Shown here piece by piece: positions 1 to 5,201 of a stretch of 19,325 nucleotides of DNA. A program made the position numbers and the translations under genes. Below the pieces are notes generated by a model. That model was not told the DNA's origin. It did not search any database and worked only from the letters and a program-made list of their open reading frames with translations. This DNA is from Candidatus Moraniibacteriota bacterium (lineage in GTDB: Bacteria; Patescibacteriota; Minisyncoccia; Moranbacterales; UBA9337), in assembly GCA_023229615.1 (NCBI GenBank), contig JALNYX010000016.1:1-19325 (forward strand), in the 5' to 3' direction. Position 1 is the stretch's first letter. Each line of letters begins with the position of its first letter.

Positions 1-180
1 GCTTGTATTCCGCTTGTCTGCGACACTATCGTCCCGGTGTATTATTTCCTTGATAAGTTCAATGGACTTAATAAGGAAATGGCAATAATGTTAGGATGGG
101 CGATTGCGTTCACGCTAATATTTTGGGTATCTCTCTTAATGTCATTTCTGGTTTTTAAGAGAGGCGTATCTAATAGATAG
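1..180 (+). CDS. 3' end of a membrane protein gene (partial)
   Basis: An open frame runs from the window edge to a TAG stop at 178-180, giving 59 residues; the start lies outside the window. From about residue 27 to 52 there is one strongly hydrophobic segment rich in Leu, Ile, Phe, Trp and Ala, ending in a short basic tail (FKRGVSNR). This fits a final transmembrane helix with a short tail after it. The family cannot be recognised from this piece. A well-formed terminator follows 20 bases after the stop, which supports this as a genuine gene end. Confidence 0.6.
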   Translation, partial: ACIPLVCDTIVPVYYFLDKFNGLNKEMAIMLGWAIAFTLIFWVSLLMSFLVFKRGVSNR

Positions 181-200
181 AGAACAGTCTATAATTGACG

Positions 201-241
201 CAGGCCGTTTCCTTGTAATACAGGGGGCGGTCTGTTTTTTT
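201..241 (+). terminator. Rho-independent terminator after the partial membrane protein gene
   Basis: CAGGCCG at 201-207 pairs with CGGTCTG at 228-234 (7 bp including one G-T pair). Seven T residues follow at 235-241. It lies 20 bases past the stop of the upstream plus-strand gene and touches the stop codon of the convergent minus-strand gene, so it separates the two transcripts. Confidence 0.75.
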
Positions 242-872
242 ATATTTCCATTTTTGTTATATTTTTAATTTCTTCAAAAATATCATCCTTATCCCTGTTT
301 CCGTCAATTGTTTTTAGATCCCAAATTTTTACCGCCGCGTCATACAAAGATCTTTTTTCTTTGAGATATTCCACTCCTTGGTCAGGCTTGCGCTGGCGAT
401 TCATGATAATTTTCGGATCAACCGCAAGATAAATCCCAAGAAATGGCTGCTCGATTTTATAATTTTTCAAATTTTCCGCATCGAAATTTTTCAAAAGATA
501 TTGGATATTAATCGCACTATCATAAAAAAACCGGTCGCTAAGAATATAATTAAAATCTCGGCTTTCCAATTTACGCTTTAATTTTTCAAATCTCAATTGA
601 TCGATTTTTAGCGCCAATTTTCGAAATTGGATTTGAATCCAATTGGCTTTTGTGACGCTTTTTTTGATATTCGGCCGGACTTGGCACAAGCCTTTGATTT
701 TGCAAATCAAGCAATATTTCTTCTTTAATTCAGCTAGTTTAGTAGCAATGCCGAATTGGATGGCATGGAAATAAAAAACCTGCTTGCCTTGTGATTCAAG
801 ATAGGCTTTGTGCATTTGAACCTGGGTAGATTTACCCGACCCGTCCAGTCCGGAAATGGTGATTATGTTCAT
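240..872 (-). CDS. tmk: Thymidylate kinase-like P-loop kinase
   Basis: A 210-residue protein with the size and motif order of dTMP kinases, which phosphorylate dTMP to dTDP in the cytoplasm. The Walker A P-loop GLDGSGKST is at residues 8-16. The DR motif (SDRFFYDSA) is at about 112-120 and stands where Tmk proteins have DRY. An Arg-rich lid-like stretch (MNRQRKPDQG) is at about 157-166, with an LxVDP-type strand before it. Residues 54-63 hold three cysteines (C54, C57, C63) in a Lys-rich insertion, which is not typical of Tmk. A related deoxynucleoside kinase of the same fold is possible, so the exact substrate is less certain than the fold. The gene stands alone and convergent to the upstream gene, with its own candidate promoter at 927-955. 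No Shine-Dalgarno sequence precedes the ATG. Confidence 0.75.
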   Translation of the reverse strand: MNIITISGLDGSGKSTQVQMHKAYLESQGKQVFYFHAIQFGIATKLAELKKKYCLICKIKGLCQVRPNIKKSVTKANWIQIQFRKLALKIDQLRFEKLKRKLESRDFNYILSDRFFYDSAINIQYLLKNFDAENLKNYKIEQPFLGIYLAVDPKIIMNRQRKPDQGVEYLKEKRSLYDAAVKIWDLKTIDGNRDKDDIFEEIKNITKMEI

Positions 873-926
873 ATTTTAGTAAATTTATGGTAATATGTAT
901 TCATAAGGCTGTATGATTACATCAAA

Positions 927-955
927 ATCATACCACAAACCTTAATTTGAGCCAA
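927..955 (-). promoter_or_regulatory. Candidate promoter of the thymidylate kinase gene, overlapping an inverted repeat
   Basis: Read on the minus strand there is TTGGCT (950-955), a 17-bp spacer, then TATGAT (927-932) preceded by TGG, which makes an extended -10. The predicted start near 920 leaves a leader of about 48 nt before the ATG at 872. The -10 is part of a perfect 8-bp inverted repeat, GTATGATT at 911-918 and AATCATAC at 926-933, which could be an operator. Confidence 0.45.
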
Positions 956-960
956 ATTAT

Positions 961-1110
961 CGGCAGGTACGGATAAAACTAGTTGTCTGAAATATTTTTT
1001 CATCTTTGTGGTAATTTCTGGTTTTGTGCAATGAATAAAGACGAAAATTTGATTTTTTAAATTAAAAGTTTTTCCGCCTACGGCGGGATTATTTGGGGGC
1101 AATTTTATTT
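961..1110 (+). repeat. Intergenic repeat, copy A; left inverted arm of the one-gene element
   Basis: This block shares its order of words with two other blocks: 1999-2144 (inverted) and 2284-2391 (direct). Copy A and copy B contain two perfect inverted matches: 31 bp (1043-1073 against 2044-2074) and 24 bp (1087-1110 against 1999-2022). Between these matches each copy has a different small palindrome, CCGCC-TA-CGGCGG here. Outward of position 1043 the match continues weakly through GTTGTCTGAAATATTTTTTC. Confidence 0.8.
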
Positions 1111-1125
1111 TTTATTTTTCCTTTT

Positions 1126-2004
1126 ATGAAATTTGAACAAGGACCATCTGAAATTCTGAAACCAGTGCTCATAGAACGCATTAAGGAAACCAACGATGTT
1201 CAAAATTTAGAACAAAAACTTTCACTGGAGCAGATTGAACAGATAATGGAGAAAGTAGAAGATATAAATGCACCTGGCAACGCATTCTCTGTCACAGATT
1301 TACAGGATTGCGTTTCATCTCCAAAATTGAAAAGTATTTTATCGGATGGTCTTTTGGGCCATTCGTATTTTTGGCCAGAATCTAGGGGAATGGGAGAAAA
1401 AGCTATGGTAAATAAAGAAACGTGGGCTAAAAATACAAGGGTTCATAAAAATTCTCTCGTGCATTTCAATATAACTGGCCAGATACTGCTACCGGCAGAT
1501 TCCAAATTTCCCATTGCAGACTCAGCTTGGATGCAAGATAACGAAGATGGTAAAATCGCTGTACTATTTGATTTAAGTAAGTATGAAGAAGATGCAACTA
1601 TTGGCGGAGAGACAAAAGATAAATTAGGAAGTAGAACTTTTCGACCACATGAATTTAATGCAAATGCAAAACTAAAGGATTCGACATATGGTTTTACGCT
1701 TTCCCACAGGGTTCCATCTCGTTTTTTTAAAGGGCTTGTAATTAAACTTGTTACGGGAGAGAAGCATACGGATAAATACGGCGTTCTTCGAGGTCAAGAG
1801 TGTAGGGATTCTGTCATATACGATGAGCAAGCAAACAAAATTGGTAAAATTATGCGAGAAGTATATCAAGACAAAAGCGACTTGCTATTACCAATTTATG
1901 ATCATTACGGCAATCTTCGTTGGCCCAAGAAGATGAGACGCGAAGAAGTAAAAAAGTTTATTGCGGAACGAGACGCAAAAAATACCAATAAGGAAGAAAA
2001 ATAA
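1126..2004 (+). CDS. Protein of unknown function, enclosed by inverted repeats
   Basis: A protein of 292 residues if it starts at the ATG at 1126. The in-frame ATG at 1093 lies inside the inverted repeat, and the context TTCCTTTTATGAAA at 1126 closely matches the start of the HD gene at 4493, so 1126 is preferred. No family is recognised with certainty. There is an acidic, helical N-terminus (1-50), then LKSILSDGLLG at 68-78, VHFNITGQ at 112-119, IAVLFDLSKY at 144-153, VPSRFFKGLVI at 196-206, and a C-terminal block with LLPIYDHYGNLRWPKKM at 254-270 followed by a charged tail. There is no signal peptide or membrane segment, so it is probably cytosolic. The order 'short-helix SILxxGLL, HFNI strand, VLFD strand, FKGLVI strand' loosely recalls ADP-ribosyltransferase-like folds, but that is speculation. 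The stop codon lies inside the right-hand inverted arm. Confidence 0.65.
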   Translation: MKFEQGPSEILKPVLIERIKETNDVQNLEQKLSLEQIEQIMEKVEDINAPGNAFSVTDLQDCVSSPKLKSILSDGLLGHSYFWPESRGMGEKAMVNKETWAKNTRVHKNSLVHFNITGQILLPADSKFPIADSAWMQDNEDGKIAVLFDLSKYEEDATIGGETKDKLGSRTFRPHEFNANAKLKDSTYGFTLSHRVPSRFFKGLVIKLVTGEKHTDKYGVLRGQECRDSVIYDEQANKIGKIMREVYQDKSDLLLPIYDHYGNLRWPKKMRREEVKKFIAERDAKNTNKEEK

Positions 2005-2144
2005 AATTGCCCCCAAATAATCTGTTTCACCTAAAGGTAAAACAAAAACTTTTAATTTAAAAAATCAAATTTTCTTTGCGAATAGCAAAGTCTGTGCAAT
2101 TAAGTAGAAGATGAAAAAATACATCAGACAACACGGCACATGCG
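1999..2144 (-). repeat. Intergenic repeat, copy B; right inverted arm of the one-gene element
   Basis: This is the inverted partner of copy A, with perfect blocks at 1999-2022 (24 bp) and 2044-2074 (31 bp). At 2024-2043 it has a small palindrome of its own (GTTTcACCT-aa-AGGTaAAAC) in the place where copy A has a different one. The stretch GATGAAAAAATA-ATCAGACAAC at about 2109-2132 also matches copy A. The outer end, CGGCACATGCG at 2134-2144, pairs with the start of copy C. Confidence 0.8.
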
Positions 2145-2305
2145 GTTCAGAAATTTTGCGCAATTATAATTCAAGGAATGCAAAATATCTTCTCCCAAAT
2201 TGCGCTGACGAAATGGTAAGTTTAGTGATATAATCAAGATAAGCGATAATTAACATTTAATTCAATAATCCACGGCGCAACTTCGCATGTGCCGATACGT
2301 TAGCT
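2134..2305 (+). repeat. attC-like inverted-repeat spacer before the 558-residue protein
   Basis: CGGCACATGCG (2134-2144) and CGCATGTGCCG (2284-2294) are perfect 11-bp inverted repeats. Outside them, CAGACAAC on the left mirrors GTTAGCTG on the right (2299-2306), with small gaps. Inside are a second inverted pair, GCGCAATT with AATTGCGC, and a local hairpin around CGGCGCA and TGTGCCG. Two nested inverted boxes with an outer GTTR-type box are the general plan of integron attC sites. The right box GTTAGCT departs from the consensus GTTRRRY at one base, the total length is on the long side, and no integrase gene is in the window. Confidence 0.35.
2205..2234 (+). promoter_or_regulatory. Possible promoter upstream of the 558-residue protein
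   Basis: CTGACG (2205-2210), an 18-bp spacer, then a perfect TATAAT (2229-2234). Transcription from here would give a leader of about 210 nt containing repeat copy C. A second TATAAT at 2442-2447 sits directly before the ATG of the gene, so the true start is unsettled. Confidence 0.3.
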
Positions 2306-2391
2306 GAAATATTTTTTTTGTCTTTGGTGATAATTTTAAGGTTCGTGTGTTGAATAAGGACAGAAAATTTGATTTTTAATTTATTTATAAA
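2284..2391 (+). repeat. Intergenic repeat, copy C (direct orientation relative to copy A)
   Basis: The order of words follows copy A with many single-base changes: GCATGTGCCGATAC, GTTAGCTGAAATATTTTTT, TTTGGTGATAATTTTAAGG, TGTTGAATAAGGACAG, AAAATTTGATTTTTAATTT. It lacks the 24-bp block that borders the upstream gene. It is more diverged from A than B is. Confidence 0.65.
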
Positions 2392-2449
2392 GGGGAAAAA
2401 TGGTGTTTTTTTGCTCCTGGAATCGCAAAAAAGACGATTTATATAATTT

Positions 2450-4126
2450 ATGAAAATGGAACAACAACCAAAATTTATAAAAGATTTTTCAAAAGAGGAA
2501 TCGCCCGAAGAACGAAATCGGCTTGCTCAAGAAATTCGTGAAAAGCGGACAAAATATTTTGAAGATAAAAAATCTATCGAATCGCAGGAGCAAGAAAAAA
2601 GCGAGGCAGTAAAACAACTGGAAACACTAAAGGGTCAAATTGAATCTTATAGCGATGCTTCCTTTTTGATAAAGATTAAAGACTTTTTTGCAATCAAGAA
2701 AATCGAGCGTGAATTTCAATCGCAACTTGGCAAGCAAACTTCTATTGAAGAAGAACTTGGAAAATCAATTACTGGCAGACAAGATTTAGACGAAACAAAA
2801 TTAATGGTTGCCGATTTTTATGCAGACGCAAAAAAGAAATGGGCTGAATCGCCGTACACAAAAGAAGATATTGCTCAAAACTTCACTGAGGAACATCTTT
2901 CTTCACTTTCAACGGACGATTATGTGGAACTTCTTAAGCGGTTTCCTGGCGAAATGTTAACACATGTAACTAGACATGGGGTACGAGATCACGCGAATCT
3001 CGGTAATCATCAAAAAGGTCTCGGTGAATATAATAACGCACTGGATGTTGTGCTTCAAAAAAAAGAGCTGAGGTCGGCAATTGGTATTGCGCTTCAAGAA
3101 AATACAAAGGAAGATGCTATAGCAAAATTCTTACAGCTAGATAATTGCCAAGATCGTGATTCTGCACTTGGAAGAATACAGGGTAAGTTTAAGGCTGGAA
3201 TAATCGGCGATCCACATGCTTTCGCAGACTCAACTGCAATTCATCTTGCCGCCGAGGAAGTAGCAGATAGCTTTTATGGCTCAGAAAAAGGTAATGAAAT
3301 ATTTTTTACCTTTCCATCAGCAATGATTGCTTCACAATATGAATTTTCAGGAAATTTATCATCAGTCAGCAATAGCAACGACCAATTTATTTGGCCAGAC
3401 ATAGAAAAAGGATTGCCGCTTGATGCGGGTATTGCATTTATCCCAGAAGACGCAAAAGTTGATCCGGAAAACGGGTCAAGATATCACCTAGATCAAGATA
3501 AGAAAACCACTCCGTCAGAGGGCATACAAGAAGTACTGAAAGCTAGGTTTGGAGATAAACCTGGTTTTGTTCAAGATTTGGTAAGAAAAGCCGAAGCAGT
3601 GGATAATCTGGAGCCAGCGGAACAAATTGAAAAAATAAAAGAAGTGTTCAAGGATTATGGCATTGAAAACATGGATGCTGCCAAATGCTTAGTAGATAAA
3701 AATTTGCGTCGAAAGTTAATTGAAGTATGGGGGTCAGAAGATGAGCAAAATAAATATGAAAATATTTTATTAAAACATTTTCAAGATGGCGGATTAAGTC
3801 CATACAAATTAGCGGAGAACACAGTATCTTCTAATCAATATTGGGAGGATTATTTCAAACAACACCCAGAATCAAAACCAAAGCACATAGTCTATTACAC
3901 TGGTGGAGATCCAACAAAGGCATTAAATGAATGGAGATTAAAAAATGGAATCTTAAAAAGAAGCGGAGAATCAAATATGGGCTTTGCTGAAAATGAAGCA
4001 TCTAAAAAAACAAAGAATGAAGATGAAACCCAACAGCGATTTGTATCTATTGCGCGAAATTTAGTTGATAAGCGTTTCCCATCTACAGATGAAGTTCCTA
4101 GCTATGATTGGAGTTGGGATAAATAA
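2450..4126 (+). CDS. Large protein of unknown function with N-terminal coiled coil
   Basis: A protein of 558 residues; the ATG at 2456 (residue 3) is an equally good start, and there is no Shine-Dalgarno sequence. Residues 15-110 are rich in Lys, Glu and Gln and look like a coiled coil. The central region (about 155-350) is the most structured and contains LTHVTRHGVRDHANLGNHQ at 170-188, GDPHAFADSTAIHLAAEEV at 253-271, IFFTFPSAMIASQYEFSG at 284-301 and LDAGIAFIPEDAKVD at 324-338. The His/Asp-rich patches could be catalytic or metal-binding, but I cannot name a family. The C-terminal third is mixed helical with HIVYYTGGDPTKALNEW. No signal peptide or membrane helix is present. I believe similar proteins occur in Patescibacteria genomes, but this cannot be confirmed here. 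The next gene begins only after a 366-bp repeat-rich spacer, so it is probably expressed alone. Confidence 0.65.
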   Translation: MKMEQQPKFIKDFSKEESPEERNRLAQEIREKRTKYFEDKKSIESQEQEKSEAVKQLETLKGQIESYSDASFLIKIKDFFAIKKIEREFQSQLGKQTSIEEELGKSITGRQDLDETKLMVADFYADAKKKWAESPYTKEDIAQNFTEEHLSSLSTDDYVELLKRFPGEMLTHVTRHGVRDHANLGNHQKGLGEYNNALDVVLQKKELRSAIGIALQENTKEDAIAKFLQLDNCQDRDSALGRIQGKFKAGIIGDPHAFADSTAIHLAAEEVADSFYGSEKGNEIFFTFPSAMIASQYEFSGNLSSVSNSNDQFIWPDIEKGLPLDAGIAFIPEDAKVDPENGSRYHLDQDKKTTPSEGIQEVLKARFGDKPGFVQDLVRKAEAVDNLEPAEQIEKIKEVFKDYGIENMDAAKCLVDKNLRRKLIEVWGSEDEQNKYENILLKHFQDGGLSPYKLAENTVSSNQYWEDYFKQHPESKPKHIVYYTGGDPTKALNEWRLKNGILKRSGESNMGFAENEASKKTKNEDETQQRFVSIARNLVDKRFPSTDEVPSYDWSWDK

Positions 4127-4129
4127 GGA

Positions 4130-4199
4130 GTTTTGAATTTTGGGCATTCCCTCCAAAGGCGGGCAGGCACCCCTGACCCCTCTGCCCAAAATCCAAAAC
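4130..4199. repeat. Large inverted repeat directly after the 558-residue protein gene
   Basis: Positions 4130-4146 pair with 4183-4199 over 17 positions with a single mismatch; the core is ATTTTGGGCA with TGCCCAAAAT. The 36-base loop is unusually rich in C and G for this region (CTCCAAAGGCGGGCAGGCAC). No T-run follows on either strand, so it is not a standard terminator, although its position 4 bases after the stop would suit 3'-end protection. The 4127-4492 spacer also holds two more structures, described separately. Confidence 0.7.
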
Positions 4200-4286
4200 A
4201 AAAAACTTATTTAATCTATTTAGAATAAAAAGCGAATTAAAAAAATAAAATAAATTTATATCGTCTAGCAAAGAATATCTGGTTCA

Positions 4287-4328
4287 AAAAATTTGCCGCA
4301 GTTAAAACTAAAAGGAGGGCAAATTTTT
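4287..4328 (+). terminator. AT-rich hairpin with T-run, terminator-like
   Basis: AAAAATTTGCC (4287-4297) and GGCAAATTTTT (4318-4328) form a perfect 11-bp inverted repeat with a 20-base loop. The right arm ends in five T residues, so on the plus strand it could end transcripts from the gene at 2450-4126. The stem is mostly A-T, which weakens the call. Confidence 0.45.
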
Positions 4329-4338
4329 CTCTCCCAAA

Positions 4339-4460
4339 TCCCGCACTTTTCCGTTTTGCTGTATTTTAGGGTATAATGAGATTAACAAATAAGCAGGAAT
4401 ATTCAGGTTTTGTGCATAAAAACCAAAGTGCAGGACTTCAGATATTCTTAAACGTTGGAC
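4339..4460 (+). repeat. attC-like inverted-repeat spacer before the HD-domain gene
   Basis: TCCCGCACTTT (4339-4349) and AAAGTGCAGGA (4425-4435) pair over 10 of 11 positions. Downstream, GTTGGAC (4454-4460) fits the integron R-box consensus GTTRRRY exactly and is followed by GAAAT, as in the spacer at 2299-2310 (GTTAGCTGAAAT). A TATAAT at 4372-4377 inside the structure could be a promoter -10 for the HD gene, but its -35 is poor. A convincing left R-box is missing (CTCCCAAA at 4331-4338 is the best match). Confidence 0.35.
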
Positions 4461-4492
4461 GAAATTTATTTTAAATACTTTCAAATTCCTTT

Positions 4493-5059
4493 ATGAAAAA
4501 ATATCAAAATATCTGGGAATCAGCTGTGCCATATTTAAAACAAGGCATTAACAAAAACTTTATCATTCATACTGAGGGAGTTGTTAAAGCAATGGAGCTG
4601 ATTCTTAAAAAGGAAAAAGGTGATCCAGATATTTTGATACCAGCTGCCATGCTTCATGATGTAGGCTGGGCAAATGTTCCAAAAAAATATCAACGCACCA
4701 AGGATAACGCTGACAAGCTTCGTGGAATGAAACTTCATATTACGCTTGCACCAGAAATTATTAAAAAGATTCTTCAATCGGTAAATTATAAAGCTTTTCA
4801 GATTAATGAGGTAATTGAAATTGTTCAAGCACACAAATTTAGTAAACCAAGAAAACTAAGTAAAAAGATGTTGATTGACGCTGACCAACTTTCTGATGCT
4901 TTCAAAGAACAATTTTATAGTGATGTTAAGACGTATAACTCGACACCTGAAAAGCTTTATAATTTCAGAATGAATGATAATAATTTCTATACCAAAGTGG
5001 CAAAAGATATTTTTTTGGAACAAATGAAGCAAAGAAGGAGTGAATTTGAAAGTATTTAA
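4493..5059 (+). CDS. HD-domain metal-dependent phosphohydrolase
   Basis: A 188-residue protein with the metal-ligand pattern of the HD superfamily: H26 in the first helix, the HD pair H55-D56 in MLHDVGW, H82 and H114 in later helices, and D129/D131 in LIDADQL. Proteins of this kind hydrolyse phosphomonoesters or phosphodiesters, often of nucleotides. The substrate cannot be told from the sequence, and there is no attached synthetase, GAF or response-regulator domain. It is small, soluble and has no signal peptide. The start context TTCCTTTATGAAA lacks a Shine-Dalgarno sequence and matches that of the unknown gene at 1126. It lies in the accessory block behind an attC-like spacer, and its 3' end overlaps a small ORF. 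Confidence 0.8.
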   Translation: MKKYQNIWESAVPYLKQGINKNFIIHTEGVVKAMELILKKEKGDPDILIPAAMLHDVGWANVPKKYQRTKDNADKLRGMKLHITLAPEIIKKILQSVNYKAFQINEVIEIVQAHKFSKPRKLSKKMLIDADQLSDAFKEQFYSDVKTYNSTPEKLYNFRMNDNNFYTKVAKDIFLEQMKQRRSEFESI

Positions 5060-5201
5060 AATAAACTCAAAAGCTAAGCCACATTTCAATGAAGCGAAGC
5101 GAGTTGAAATATCGTGGAAATATTTTGAAAAGAAGTATATTGAATTTTTGCAAAGTTTGGAGGGGATTAATACATCAGTACTGCTACCGGTTGCATTTTG
5201 A
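5046..5201 (+). CDS. Small ORF overlapping the HD gene and the end of rtcB (possible truncated gene)
   Basis: This frame opens before the HD gene stops and runs to TGA at 5199-5201. A TTG at 5046 lies 5 bases after AAGGAG (5035-5040), a good Shine-Dalgarno spacing, and would give about 51 residues; GTG at 5040 is an alternative too close to the SD. The start overlaps the HD gene stop (5057-5059), suggesting coupled translation. The peptide is Lys/Glu/aromatic-rich (KVFKINSKAKPHFNEAKR, then WKYFEKKYIEFLQ) and looks protein-like up to about residue 38. The rest is antisense to the last codons of rtcB, so the original gene may have been cut off here. No family is recognised. Confidence 0.4.
   Translation: MKVFKINSKAKPHFNEAKRVEISWKYFEKKYIEFLQSLEGINTSVLLPVAF
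5079..5117. repeat. Hairpin at the end of the accessory block
   Basis: ATTTCAA (5083-5089) pairs with TTGAAAT (5104-5110), extended by CCAC (5079-5082) and GTGG (5114-5117) across a 3-base bulge. The loop repeats GAAGC (GAAGCGAAGCGAG). No T-run follows. It may be a dispersed repeat or a structure at the block boundary. Confidence 0.35.

Noticed and set aside
917..1102. 61-residue minus-strand ORF
   Set aside because: It lies entirely within repeat copy A; the other repeat copies do not keep the frame open, so it is a by-product of the repeat.
1087..2022. Insertion sequence with terminal inverted repeats
   Set aside because: The inverted repeats are real, but the enclosed gene has no transposase motifs and no target-site duplication was seen.
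2111..2233. Short plus-strand ORF starting MKKYIRQ
   Set aside because: It lies within repeat copy B and the attC-like spacer, has no Shine-Dalgarno sequence, and its start only mirrors the repeat sequence shared with copy A.
880..5166. Complete integron
   Set aside because: No integrase gene, no attI, and only partial agreement of the spacers with attC rules; kept only as a hypothesis.
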